Below are positions 7,763 to 18,602 of a stretch of 49,143 nucleotides of DNA, piece by piece. The notes beneath the pieces are model-generated. The model made no database searches. It was not told where the DNA came from and worked only from the letters and a program-made list of their open reading frames with translations. Positions within the stretch are counted from its first letter, which is position 1. Each line of letters opens with the position of its first letter. The translations under genes and the position numbers were made by a program. This DNA is from Acidobacteria bacterium RIFCSPLOWO2_12_FULL_66_21 (GTDB lineage Bacteria > Acidobacteriota > Vicinamibacteria > Vicinamibacterales > 2-12-FULL-66-21), in the NCBI GenBank assembly GCA_001767455.1, contig MELC01000064.1, positions 1 through 49,143 of the forward strand. The letters are read 5' to 3'.

Positions 7763-8633
7763 CTTGGCAGATCCTGCTGAGCGTCTCCCCTTCCCCCATC
7801 CTCTTGTTGCATGTCATGTCTTGATCGTCTCTCCTTCTCTCTTGCCTACTTCGCGCTACCCACCGCATTCCCTCCTGTGCGATGGCAGCCGGCACCTCGT
7901 GCCTGCCGTCGAACTCGCGGTAGGTGACGTCATACCCGTCTTTCCGCAGTCCGGGGACGATCGCGCGGCTGCTGTGATCGATCGGCAGGATCGGATCGGA
8001 CTTGCCGTGCGAGATGAAGACGCGGGGCCTGCCATGACGCGAGCCATCGATGATGAACCCCGGAGAGAACGCGAGGACGCGGCGGAAGAGATCCCCGTTG
8101 ATCAGCCCGAGCGACAGCGCGTAGGTCGCGCCGTCGGAGAAGCCACCGACGGCCAGACGCGCGGGATCGATCGCGATCATGCCGAACACGCGCGCCAGCG
8201 CGCGATCGAGAAACATGACGTCCGCGCCAAAGCCGTCGCGGATGCCATCCCACGTCGACCCGCGCGAGTCGGGCGCCAGCACTCCGAGGCCCGCTTCCCC
8301 GGCTGCCTCGCCCACGCGTCGGAGAACGCCCCCGGCGCCGCCGCCCGCGCCGTGCAGGAGCACGAGCAGCGGAACCGGTCCCGGTGAGGCGTTTCGTGGC
8401 AATTGGAGGATCGCGTCGCGCGGGCTGGCCAGTCCGAGCGCGTGTGTTCCGGCGCCCGCCGTCCCGCTCTCGCGCGGCGTTGCGCCGGGCCGGGCGGTGA
8501 GCCTCCCCTGCGCTGACGGAGCGGCGTCGATCACGCGGCACAAGCCCTGGAAAACGTATCCGGCGAACAACCCGCCCGCCATTACGCCGAACTGCCGGCG
8601 TGTCATGCCCGCGGCGTCGCCGGACTTTTTCAT
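7743..8633 (-). CDS. Exported alpha/beta hydrolase (esterase/phospholipase-like)
   Basis: A 296-residue hydrolase with a twin-arginine-type signal near the N-terminus (TRRQFGVMAGGLFAGYVF, residues 11-28), so it is probably folded before export. The fold shows LLVLLHGAGGG (oxyanion loop), the nucleophile elbow GGFSDGATY, an acid in HGKSDPILP and the histidine in DGRHEVP, the order of Ser-Asp-His carboxylesterases and PHB-depolymerase-like enzymes. The C-terminal 35 residues after the catalytic His are basic and not typical; they overlap the start of the next gene. Substrate unknown. The array of 11-bp repeats at 8651-8716 lies just upstream. Confidence 0.85.
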   Translation of the reverse strand: MKKSGDAAGMTRRQFGVMAGGLFAGYVFQGLCRVIDAAPSAQGRLTARPGATPRESGTAGAGTHALGLASPRDAILQLPRNASPGPVPLLVLLHGAGGGAGGVLRRVGEAAGEAGLGVLAPDSRGSTWDGIRDGFGADVMFLDRALARVFGMIAIDPARLAVGGFSDGATYALSLGLINGDLFRRVLAFSPGFIIDGSRHGRPRVFISHGKSDPILPIDHSSRAIVPGLRKDGYDVTYREFDGRHEVPAAIAQEGMRWVARSRQERRRDDQDMTCNKRMGEGETLSRICQVVGRAS

Positions 8634-8650
8634 CGCGCGCCCTCCCTCGG

Positions 8651-8716
8651 GGTCAAACCCCAGTCTGACCCCGGTCTGACCCCGGTCTGACCCCGGTGCG
8701 ACCCCGGTCTGACCCC
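8651..8716. repeat. Six 11-bp tandem repeats (GGTCTGACCCC)
   Basis: Six adjacent 11-bp units starting at 8651, 8662, 8673, 8684, 8695 and 8706. Three are exactly GGTCTGACCCC; the others differ by one to two bases. Each unit contains the near-palindrome GGTCTGACC. The period equals about one helical turn. The array fills the gap between the esterase start and the end of the MBL-fold gene. Confidence 0.9.
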
Positions 8717-8723
8717 GGCGGCC

Positions 8724-9425
8724 CTAAGCGGCTGTTTCGCCGGGCTTTAAGACGAGCACGTCGATGCCGTGCGGCTCGACGAGGTGACGCAGGCGGTCCG
8801 GCGTGCCGGTCAGTACCGGGAACGTGCCGTAGTGCATCGGCACGACCTGTCGTACGCCGAGCATACGCGCGGCAATCGCCGCGGCCTGCGGCCCCATCGT
8901 GAAGTGATCGCCGATCGGCAGGAACGCGATTTCCGGCTTGTGCATCTCGGCGATGAGACGCATGTCCCCGAAGATCGCCGTATCACCGGCGAAGTAGAAC
9001 GTCTGCTCGTTCTCCATCTTCACGACGAAGCCGGCCGCCTGGCCGAGATATACCGTCGTGTCGTTCTCGACAGTGCTGCTCGTGTGGACCGCAGGCACCA
9101 TCGTGATCTCCAGACCGGCGACCGTGACCGTGCCGCCGATGCCCATGCCCTGCACGTTGTGCAGGCCCTTGCGCTCGAGCCAGAGCGCCAGCTCGTAGAC
9201 CGCGAGGATCGGCGCACCCGTCGATCGCGAGACGCCGACGATGTCGCCGGCGTGATCGGAGTGGCCGTGTGACAGCAGGATCACATCCGCGGAGGCGATC
9301 CGCTTCTTGTCGGGCGGACACATCGGATTCCCCTCGAGCCAGGGGTCGGTGACAATCCGCTTGCCGCCCGGTGTGGTGATGACGAAGGTCGCGTGACCGA
9401 GCCACGTAATAGAAAGGCGGGACAT
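8724..9425 (-). CDS. Metal-dependent hydrolase, MBL fold (UPF0173 type)
   Basis: A compact 233-residue metallo-beta-lactamase-fold protein. It begins MSRLSITWLGHATF and carries the HxHxDH motif SHGHSDH (H53, H55, D57, H58), H114 in PAVHTS, D148 in FAGDTA and H198 in PMHYG, a complete dinuclear metal site. Length and the motif LGHATFVI fit the UPF0173/YtkL-like group of uncharacterised hydrolases. A longer reading through the lipA region is antisense to lipA and was discarded. The ATG at 9425 follows a TATACT hexamer by seven bases, so transcription may start almost at the start codon. Physiological substrate unknown. Confidence 0.92.
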   Translation of the reverse strand: MSRLSITWLGHATFVITTPGGKRIVTDPWLEGNPMCPPDKKRIASADVILLSHGHSDHAGDIVGVSRSTGAPILAVYELALWLERKGLHNVQGMGIGGTVTVAGLEITMVPAVHTSSTVENDTTVYLGQAAGFVVKMENEQTFYFAGDTAIFGDMRLIAEMHKPEIAFLPIGDHFTMGPQAAAIAARMLGVRQVVPMHYGTFPVLTGTPDRLRHLVEPHGIDVLVLKPGETAA

Positions 9426-9432
9426 AGGGGCC

Positions 9433-9440
9433 AGTATAAT
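9433..9440. promoter_or_regulatory. Superposed divergent -10 boxes (lipA / MBL hydrolase)
   Basis: The sequence AGTATAAT reads TATAAT on the plus strand (9435-9440, toward lipA) and TATACT on the minus strand (9438-9433, toward the MBL gene). The two -10 boxes overlap by four bases, the arrangement of symmetrical bidirectional promoters. lipA would then have a leader of about 105 bases that includes the 20-bp tandem repeats. Confidence 0.55.
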
Positions 9441-9520
9441 GAAAGGTGCTGAGGGGTGCTGAAAGGTGCTGAGGGGTGCTGAAAGGTGCTGAGGGGTGCT
9501 GAAAGGTGCTGAGGGGTGAT
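9441..9520. repeat. Four 20-bp tandem repeats in the lipA leader
   Basis: The unit GAAAGGTGCTGAGGGGTGCT occurs at 9441, 9461, 9481 and 9501; the last copy has a single change. A degenerate continuation runs to about 9530. The complement of the same word (CACCTCTCAGCACC) ends the window at 49126-49143. Confidence 0.95.
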
Positions 9521-9551
9521 CAGGGGTGCTCGCCAGGACGATAGACGACGC

Positions 9552-10475
9552 ATGACGACCGCTCCATTGACGTTCCACCGGGGCCGGAAGAAACGGGCTG
9601 ACGAGCTGCCACGGCAGGCGAAGCCCGAGTGGCTGAAGGTTCGGGCGCCAGGCTCGGAGAACTACCACCGGCTCAAGGGGCTGAGGCGCACGCTCGGACT
9701 GCACACGGTCTGCGAAGAAGCCAACTGCCCCAACATCGGCGAGTGCTGGCACCACGGTACCGCCACGTTCATGATCCTCGGCGACACCTGCACGCGCTCG
9801 TGCGGCTACTGCAACGTGCTGCACGGCACGCCGAAGCCGGCGGACCAGGACGAACCCGTGAAAGTCGCGAGCGCGATCCAGTCGATGGATCTGGAGTACG
9901 TCGTGGTCACCTCGGTCGACCGCGACGATCTCGCGGATTGCGGCGCCTCGCACTTTGCGCGCACGATCGCGGAGACGCGCGCGCGCGTGCCGCGGTGCCG
10001 CATCGAAGTGCTCATCCCCGATTTCAAGGGTGACGAAGCGTCGCTCCGCACCGTGCTGGATGCGCGGCCCGATATCCTGAACCACAACATCGAGACCGTG
10101 CCACGCCTGTATCGGATGGCCCGGCCCGGCGGCCGCTACGCCCGCGCGCTGGAATTGCTCGACCGCGCGCGCACCTATGCCCCGGCCGTCCCCACGAAAT
10201 CCGGGTTGATGGTCGGCCTCGGGGAAGAGTGGGACGAGGTCGTCGCGACGCTGCACGACCTCCGCGCCGCTGGCTGCCAAATCGTCACCATCGGCCAGTA
10301 CCTCCGCCCGTCTCTCGCCAACCTGCCCATGACGCGGTACTACTCACCCGGCGAGTTCGCCGAGCTGAAGCGGCTCGGGCTCGAGCTGGGCTTCGGGCAC
10401 GTCGAGTCCGGCCCGCTCGTCCGGAGTTCGTACCACGCACACGAACAATCTCAGTCGCTAGTCGATAGTCGATAG
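9552..10475 (+). CDS. lipA: Lipoyl synthase
   Basis: A 307-residue radical-SAM enzyme that inserts two sulfurs into octanoyl groups on lipoyl domains. It shows both cluster motifs: the auxiliary CxxxxCxxxxxC (C54, C59, C65 in CEEANCPNIGEC) and the SAM CxxxCxxC (C80, C84, C87 in CTRSCGYC). The terminal serine ligand lies in VRSSYHA near the end. ATG 9552 gives the usual N-terminus; an ATG at 9516 would add repeat-encoded residues. The last seven or so residues (QSLVDSR) and the stop are encoded by the word repeat GTCGATAGTCGATAG, so the repeat has shaped the C-terminus. It faces the lpd-aceF-aceE operon, whose E2 needs its product. Confidence 0.97.
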   Translation: MTTAPLTFHRGRKKRADELPRQAKPEWLKVRAPGSENYHRLKGLRRTLGLHTVCEEANCPNIGECWHHGTATFMILGDTCTRSCGYCNVLHGTPKPADQDEPVKVASAIQSMDLEYVVVTSVDRDDLADCGASHFARTIAETRARVPRCRIEVLIPDFKGDEASLRTVLDARPDILNHNIETVPRLYRMARPGGRYARALELLDRARTYAPAVPTKSGLMVGLGEEWDEVVATLHDLRAAGCQIVTIGQYLRPSLANLPMTRYYSPGEFAELKRLGLELGFGHVESGPLVRSSYHAHEQSQSLVDSR

Positions 10476-10594
10476 TCAGAATCACGAAGTCAAAGTCACA
10501 AAGTCCACGTCACAGGCGCCAACCCCGGCTTGGACTCGTGTGACTTCGACTGCGTGACTTCGACTGCGTGTGACTTTGACTCGTGTGACTTTGA
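10476..10594. repeat. Inverted word-repeat between convergent lipA and lpd
   Basis: The left arm (10457-10510) reads AGTCGATAGTCGATAGTC, CACGAAGTCAAAGTCAC. The right arm (10548-10607) reads the complement: GTGACTTCGACTGC (twice), GTGTGACTTTGACT (twice) and ACTATCGACTATCG. The core holds GGCGCCAACCCCGGCTTGG. It would fold into a long hairpin on both converging transcripts and may serve as a bidirectional terminator, although no T-run is present. Confidence 0.8.
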
Positions 10595-12082
10595 CTATCG
10601 ACTATCGCGTCTGGGCCGATAGATGTGCGTGGCGTGGCCGAAGAACACGTCGGCCGCTTCCATGAAGGTCTCGGACAGCGTCGGATGGGCGTGGATGCTG
10701 AGGCTGACATCCTCGGCGCTCGCGCCCATCTCGACGGCGAGCACCCCCTCGGCAATCATCTCGCCCGCTCCGCGACCCACGATCCCCACGCCAAGCACGC
10801 GGCCCGACGTCGGATCCAGTACCAGCTTCGTGAGCCCGTCGGTCCGATCGATGGTAATCGCACGGCCCGAGGCCGCCCACGGGAATCGCGTCACGGCGAC
10901 CTCGCGCTTCTGCTGCTGCGCGTCGTTCTCCGTGAGGCCGCACCACGCCAGCTCGGGATCGGTGAAGACGACGGCGGGAATCGCGAGGGGTTCGAAGGCG
11001 GTCTTCCGGCCGGCGATCGCGTCGACGGCGACCCGCGCCTCGTGCGAGGCCTTGTGCGCGAGCATCGGCTCTCCGGCCACATCGCCAATCGCGTAGATGG
11101 ACGGCTCCGCCGTCCGCCGGCTGCCGTCCACTTCGATGAAGCCCCGCGGGGTCATCTTGACAGCGGTACGATCGAGGCCCGGCACGTCGCCATTCGGCCG
11201 GCGCCCGATCGCCACGAGCACGCGTTCGAACGTCCGCTCCTTCGGCTCCCCTCCCCCCTGGCCTGAGCCTGTCGAAGGCTGGCCCGAGCCTGTCGAAGGC
11301 TGGCCTGAGCCTGTCGAAGGTTCGAGCGTCACGGCAATACCGCCCTTCACCTCTTTGATCCCCACGACCTTGGTGTCGAGCAGCACCGCGTCGGTGATCC
11401 GCTCGATGCGCTTCGCGAGAACGTTGACGAGATCGCGGTCCGCGCCGGGCAGCAGGCCGCCGGTCATTTCCACGACCGTGACCCTGGTGCCGAGGGCCGC
11501 GTAGACACTGCCCAGCTCGAGGCCGATGTAGCCGCCGCCGACCACGAGCAGCGACGCCGGGACGTCGGGCAACTCCAGCGCGGCGGTCGAGTCCATCACG
11601 CGCGGGCTGTCGACGGAGAGTCCCGGAATGGTCGTCGGACGCGAGCCGGTGGCGACGATCGCGTGCTCGAAGGTGAGCGTCTCGGCCTGCTTCTCCCCGT
11701 CCCTGGTGATCTCCAGGGTCCGCGCGTCGCGAAACGCCGCGCGCCCCTGCACGTAGGTGATCTTGCGCTGCTTCGACAACTGGCCGAGACCCCCGGTGAG
11801 CCGATCGACCACCTTCGACTTGAACGCGCGCAGGCGATCCACGTCGATCGACGGCGCGCCGAACGACACCCCCCACGCCTCTGCGTGCTTCGCCTCGTTG
11901 ACGACGCCGGCGACGTGCAGCAGCGCCTTTGACGGGATACAGCCGCGATACAGGCAGACGCCGCCGGGATTGACGGCCGGATCGATGAGGGTCACTCGCA
12001 GGCCGCGGTCCGCGGCATAGAAGGCGGCCGCATAGCCGCCGGGGCCGGCTCCGATCACGACAACTTGGGTCGACAGAGACAT
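10595..12082 (-). CDS. lpd: Dihydrolipoyl dehydrogenase (E3) with a repeat-encoded loop
   Basis: A 495-residue flavoprotein disulfide reductase, the E3 of the adjacent PDH complex. FAD motif VVVIGAGPGGYAA (7-19), redox pair C43/C48 in GVCLYRGC, NAD motif VVGGGYIGLE (180-189), AIGRRPN, and the C-terminal acid-base motif HAHPTLSE. Residues 255-275 are three copies of PSTGSGQ encoded by three 21-bp units (11258-11320); this stretch is absent from ordinary E3 proteins and falls in a loop of the NAD domain. ATG 12082 gives the standard N-terminus; the upstream ATG/GTG region is word repeat. Third gene of the aceE-aceF-lpd operon. Confidence 0.96.
   Translation of the reverse strand: MSLSTQVVVIGAGPGGYAAAFYAADRGLRVTLIDPAVNPGGVCLYRGCIPSKALLHVAGVVNEAKHAEAWGVSFGAPSIDVDRLRAFKSKVVDRLTGGLGQLSKQRKITYVQGRAAFRDARTLEITRDGEKQAETLTFEHAIVATGSRPTTIPGLSVDSPRVMDSTAALELPDVPASLLVVGGGYIGLELGSVYAALGTRVTVVEMTGGLLPGADRDLVNVLAKRIERITDAVLLDTKVVGIKEVKGGIAVTLEPSTGSGQPSTGSGQPSTGSGQGGGEPKERTFERVLVAIGRRPNGDVPGLDRTAVKMTPRGFIEVDGSRRTAEPSIYAIGDVAGEPMLAHKASHEARVAVDAIAGRKTAFEPLAIPAVVFTDPELAWCGLTENDAQQQKREVAVTRFPWAASGRAITIDRTDGLTKLVLDPTSGRVLGVGIVGRGAGEMIAEGVLAVEMGASAEDVSLSIHAHPTLSETFMEAADVFFGHATHIYRPRRDSR
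11258..11320. repeat. Three 21-bp in-frame repeats within lpd
   Basis: Units of CTGGCCTGAGCCTGTCGAAGG-type sequence at 11258, 11279 and 11300; the middle copy has one change. The length is a multiple of three, so each copy adds seven residues. The word CCTGAGCCTGTCG also occurs at 27453-27470 inside the start of the YpdA-like gene. Confidence 0.93.
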
Positions 12083-12248
12083 GACGTTGACAACTCCAAA
12101 CGCCAAACGCCAAACTCCAAATAGACTACAAACTCCAAAACGTCAAACGCCCACCGCCAACCGCCAACCGCCCAGAATTGCATGTTTCCGTTTGGGATTC
12201 GAAGTTTGAAGTCTGGAATTTGGAGTTTGGAATTTTGAGTTTGGAGTT
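12083..12248. repeat. Inverted word-repeat between aceF and lpd
   Basis: The left arm (12090-12165) repeats CCAAACTCCAAA, CCAAACGCCAAACG and CCAACCGCCAACCG. The right arm (12187-12247) repeats TTTGGAGTTTGG and TTTGAAGT. This is the same family as 975-1145 and again lies between cotranscribed genes. Confidence 0.8.
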
Positions 12249-13688
12249 CTACAGCGAAAGCAAGAAAGGCTGCTCGAAGGCTTCGGCCACCCAACGCAGG
12301 AAGCGCGCGGCGTCGGCTCCGTCGATGACGCGATGATCGTAGGAGAGCGACAGCGGAAGCATCAGCCGAGGCTCGAAGTCCCCGTCGCGCCCGTCGCTCC
12401 CGTCGCGCCACACCGGCGCGTGGCTGCCACGCGAAATCCCGAGGATCGCGACCTCCGGCCAGTTGATGATGGGCGTGAACGCGGTTCCGCCGATGCCGCC
12501 GAGGTTCGTGATCGTGATGCCGCCACCCTGCATCTCGTCGAGCGACAGCTTGCCGGCGCGCGCCTTCTCCGACGCTTTCGCCAGTTCGATCGACAGTTCC
12601 AGGATCCCTTTGCGGTTCACGTCGCGGATGACGGGAACGAGGAGCCCGCGGTCGGTGTCGACCGCGACGCCCACGTGGATCGCCTTCTTGTAGACGATCT
12701 CCCGGCGCGCCATGTCGACCGAGGCGTTGACCTGCGGGAACCGCACGAGCGCGCCCGCGACCACCTTCAGCGCGATCGCGGTGACGGTGAGCTTGCCGCC
12801 GTCCTGCTCCGCCTGCGCCGCATACTTCTGCCGCAGCCGCTCGACCTCGGTGATGTCCGCCTGGTCGTGCTGCGTCACGTGCGGTATCGCGTTCCACGCG
12901 TGGCTCAGATGCTCGGCGGTCTTCCGGCGGATGTTGCTCATCGGCCGCCGTTCGACCTCGCCCCACTTGCTGAAGTCCGGCAAGGGGATGGCCGGCGCGC
13001 CCACGCCGGCGCCGCCGGTCAGCGCGTGCTTGACGAACGCTTCCACGTCTTCGACGGCAATGCGCCCGCCGGGACCCGTTCCGCGCACCTGTCGAATGTC
13101 CACGCCGAGCTCGCGCGCGAGGCGCCGCACGGAGGGCGCGGCCGCGGCTGCCGGCCCGCTCTCGGCCTGCGCGGCCGGCTGCGCGGGTCCCGGCGCCGAA
13201 GCCGCCGGGGCGCCCCTCGCGCCGCGCGTGATCTCCACCACCTCGCCGCGGCGCGCCGTTCCCCGCGGCTCCTCCGCCTGCTCGGCCTGGCCCGGCGACT
13301 TCTGCGACAGGCCCCCCTCTTCAGGCGCTCCGACCGGCTGCGGTTTGGGCTTCGCGCCGCGATCGGCCGCCTCGGCCTGCTTCGCCGGGGGCGCCGCCTT
13401 CTCCTTGTCTTTCTCGTTCCCGGGCTCCGCACCCTTTGCTGCCGCGCCCGCGCCCTCTTCCACCGTCAGCACGACGTCGCCCACCTTCACGCGCTGACCC
13501 TGCTCGACCCGGATCTCGGTGACGGTCCCTGCCACGCTCGACGGCACCTCGATCGTGGCCTTGTCGGTCTCGAGCTCGAGGATCGGCTGGTCCTTCGCGA
13601 CCGTGTCACCCTGCGAGACGAGGAGGCGGACGACATCGCCCGCGGTGACGTTCTCGCCAAGTTCGGGGATCTTGAAGTCTGTCGCCAT
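12249..13688 (-). CDS. aceF: Dihydrolipoyllysine-residue acetyltransferase (PDH E2)
   Basis: A 479-residue E2. One N-terminal lipoyl domain (1-78) carries the lipoylated lysine K43 in ETDKATIE. A flexible Ala/Pro/Glu/Lys-rich linker (about 79-183) follows, then a peripheral subunit-binding domain (184-220, [13 protein letters not shown] ... GTGPGGRI) and the catalytic acetyltransferase domain ending with [15 protein letters not shown] (H452). A single lipoyl domain is the short form of the protein. The frame is open upstream to 13814, but family homology begins at ATG 13688. It lies between aceE and lpd on the minus strand, separated from aceE by a 252-base hairpin-forming spacer. Confidence 0.96.
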   Translation of the reverse strand: MATDFKIPELGENVTAGDVVRLLVSQGDTVAKDQPILELETDKATIEVPSSVAGTVTEIRVEQGQRVKVGDVVLTVEEGAGAAAKGAEPGNEKDKEKAAPPAKQAEAADRGAKPKPQPVGAPEEGGLSQKSPGQAEQAEEPRGTARRGEVVEITRGARGAPAASAPGPAQPAAQAESGPAAAAAPSVRRLARELGVDIRQVRGTGPGGRIAVEDVEAFVKHALTGGAGVGAPAIPLPDFSKWGEVERRPMSNIRRKTAEHLSHAWNAIPHVTQHDQADITEVERLRQKYAAQAEQDGGKLTVTAIALKVVAGALVRFPQVNASVDMARREIVYKKAIHVGVAVDTDRGLLVPVIRDVNRKGILELSIELAKASEKARAGKLSLDEMQGGGITITNLGGIGGTAFTPIINWPEVAILGISRGSHAPVWRDGSDGRDGDFEPRLMLPLSLSYDHRVIDGADAARFLRWVAEAFEQPFLLSL

Positions 13689-13940
13689 TTCAGTCGTCTT
13701 CCTGTCTTGAGGGCACGGAGGTGACGGAGGACACGGAGCAAACCCTCGCACGGAGGCGCGGAGATCACGGAGACGCACGGGGCTGCCCGCCACGGCCGGT
13801 CTGGCGCCGGCCATTGGTTGCCTGGCCGGCGTTGTGAGACGGTCCCAGTCACGAGCTGCGAGCCGCGAGCTGCGAAACTCCGTGCTCCTCCGTCTCTCCG
13901 TGTCTCCGTGTGATCGTCTCCGCGGCCTCCGTCGCCTCCG
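13689..13940. repeat. Composite inverted-repeat element, CACGGAG type
   Basis: Outer arms: CACGGAGGTGACGGAGGACACGGAG words (13710-13780) against CTCCGTGCTCCTCCGTCTCTCCGTG words (13880-13940). The core contains a perfect 9-bp hairpin, CGCCGGCCA (13805-13813) and TGGCCGGCG (13823-13831), plus GAGCTGCGAGCCGCGAGCTGC at 13853-13873. No gene seen. It resembles the elements at 18650-18870 and 19740-20015. Confidence 0.75.
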
Positions 13941-16616
<2,676 letters not shown>

Positions 16617-16704
16617 GTCTATACCCAGCTGTCGGGCTACCGGCTTCCTCCCGCCAGCTCGTGCGCTTCGTTCTCCTCGTCCCTGTTGTCCGCTCTCTGT
16701 CTGT

Positions 16705-16728
16705 GACTACAATCCAGTTATTGTAGTC
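16705..16728. promoter_or_regulatory. 9-bp inverted repeat with TACAAT on both strands (aceE / M49 divergent promoter)
   Basis: GACTACAAT (16705-16713) and ATTGTAGTC (16720-16728) are perfect inverted arms around CCAGTT. Each arm contains TACAAT, a good -10 box, one facing the peptidase gene and one facing aceE. The site can be a symmetrical divergent promoter, an operator, or both. The half-site ACTACA resembles BlaI/MecI half-sites, but the spacing is larger than in those operators. Confidence 0.5.
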
Positions 16729-16790
16729 CCGCGGTGCGACCGGCGACCAGCCCGGCCACAGGGCGCCCGCGGTTCGTGCGAGTGCTTCTC

Positions 16791-18602
16791 ATGAAACGAT
16801 TTGCGTCAGCCCCAGCCCTCATCATTGCCGCCGCGGCGTTCGCCGCGGCATTCTCCAGCGTCTACGGGCGGGTTCGTCGTGGCGGAGACAATCCCATGCA
16901 ACAACCGGCGCAGCAGGCGGGACCCCTCCCCACCTTGTCCGAGCTCCAGTCGATGACCGCGCGGTTCGCACCGGCCGACATCAGCGCCGATCTCACGGCG
17001 CTCGCGGCGCGCGAGCGGCAGGCGCTGGCCAAGCTCGTCGAGGCCGCCAAGCTCATGGACAGCCTGTTCCTCCGCCAGGTCTGGTCCGGCAACGACGCGA
17101 TGCTCCAGGACCTCGCGCGGCGCACCGATCCGCTCGGCCGCGCGCGGCTGCACTACTTCCTGATCAACAAGGGGCCGTGGTCGCGACTCGATGACAACAG
17201 GGTGTTCGTCCCGGGGGCGCCCGCCAAACCCGACGGCGGGAACTTCTATCCTATCGGCTCGAGCAAGGCGGACATCCAGAAGTGGATCGACGGGCTGCCG
17301 CCCGGCCAGAAGGAGCCCGCGACCGGGTTCTTCACCGTGGTGCGCCGCGGCCCGAACAACACGCTGGTTGCCGTGCCCTACAGCCTGGAATACCAGGCGG
17401 AGCTGGCGCACGCCGCGGGCCTGCTGCGGGAGGCCGCGGATCTGACGGCGCAGGCGACGCTGAAGAAGTTCCTGACGGCGCGCGCCGACGCGTTCCTGTC
17501 GAACGACTACTACGCCAGCGACGTGGCGTGGATGGAGCTGGACGCCTCGATCGAGCCGACGATTGGGCCGTACGAGGTGTACGAGGACGAGTGGTTCAAC
17601 TACAAGGCCGGGTTCGAGGCCTTCATCACCGTCCGCGACGAGGCGGAGTCGAAAAAGCTGCAGGCGTTCTCGGCGCATCTCCAGGACCTCGAGAATGCGC
17701 TGCCGATCGATCCGGCGCTGCGCAATCCGAAGCTCGGCGCGCTGGCGCCGATCCGCGTCGTCAACGTCGTGATCGCGGCGGGGGACGCCAACAGCGCCGT
17801 GCAGACGGCGGCGTTCAACCTGCCGAACGACGAGCGCGTGGTGAAGGAGAAGGGCACCAAGCGCGTCATGCTGAAGAACGTGCAGGACGCGAAGTTCAAC
17901 ATGGTGCTCGTGCCGATCTCGAAGGTGGCGCTGCCGGCGGCCGACCAGAAGAACGTCTCGTTCGAGGCGTTCTTCACGCACATCCTGATGCACGAGCTGA
18001 TGCACGGCCTGGGGCCGCACTTCGTCTCAAACGGCGGGGCCCCCAACACCCCGCCTAGCTCGTCGCTCGCGGGGGCCCCTGGCCCCGCTCCGCTCCTCGC
18101 CCAGCGTGAACCCTTTCGTGGAGCCACCGTGCGACAAGCACTCAAGGAAACCTACAGCACGATCGAGGAAGCCAAGGCGGACGTGTCAGGTCTGTGGGCG
18201 CTGAGGCAGCTCGCCGATCGCAAGCTGATCGACCCGGCGATCGCGAAGACGATGTACACGACGTTCCTCGCCTCCGCGTTCCGGTCGATTCGTTTCGGGC
18301 TGAACGAGGCGCACGGGCGCGGCATCGCCATACAGCTCAATTACCTGCTCGACGCCGGCGCGTTCACGGTGATGCCCGACGGCACGTTCAGCGTGGATGA
18401 CGCGAAGATCGCGGGCGCCGTGACCGCGCTGACACGGGACATCATGATGATCGAGGCGCAGGGCAGCTATTCGAAGGCGAAGGACCTGATCGAGCGCCTC
18501 GGCGTACTGCGGCCATCGGTGAAGAAGGTGCTCGACAAGCTCACCAGCGTGCCGGTGGACATCGAGCCGAGGTTCACGAGCGTTGACAAGCTCGGATCCT
18601 GA
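16791..18602 (+). CDS. Exported M49-like zinc peptidase
   Basis: A protein of 603 residues starting MKRFASAPALIIAAAAFAAA, a signal peptide or membrane anchor. Zinc ligands are visible as HELMH (401-405, in ILMHELMHGLGPH) and EEAKAD (459-464), the HExxH plus EExxxD arrangement of dipeptidyl-peptidase III-like M49 enzymes. Between the two ligand motifs lies a low-complexity stretch (415-444, GGAPNTPPSSSLAGAP ...) encoded by GC-rich inverted-repeat DNA that is probably an insertion. It probably trims oligopeptides in the periplasm; substrate not known. A GTG at 16734 would extend the N-terminus but misplace the signal. Divergent from aceE. Confidence 0.85.
   Translation: MKRFASAPALIIAAAAFAAAFSSVYGRVRRGGDNPMQQPAQQAGPLPTLSELQSMTARFAPADISADLTALAARERQALAKLVEAAKLMDSLFLRQVWSGNDAMLQDLARRTDPLGRARLHYFLINKGPWSRLDDNRVFVPGAPAKPDGGNFYPIGSSKADIQKWIDGLPPGQKEPATGFFTVVRRGPNNTLVAVPYSLEYQAELAHAAGLLREAADLTAQATLKKFLTARADAFLSNDYYASDVAWMELDASIEPTIGPYEVYEDEWFNYKAGFEAFITVRDEAESKKLQAFSAHLQDLENALPIDPALRNPKLGALAPIRVVNVVIAAGDANSAVQTAAFNLPNDERVVKEKGTKRVMLKNVQDAKFNMVLVPISKVALPAADQKNVSFEAFFTHILMHELMHGLGPHFVSNGGAPNTPPSSSLAGAPGPAPLLAQREPFRGATVRQALKETYSTIEEAKADVSGLWALRQLADRKLIDPAIAKTMYTTFLASAFRSIRFGLNEAHGRGIAIQLNYLLDAGAFTVMPDGTFSVDDAKIAGAVTALTRDIMMIEAQGSYSKAKDLIERLGVLRPSVKKVLDKLTSVPVDIEPRFTSVDKLGS

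Noticed and set aside
9426-10280. N-terminal extension of the MBL-fold hydrolase to about 518 residues
   Set aside because: The extension is antisense to lipA, and the family start MSRLSITWLGHATF fits ATG 9425 exactly.
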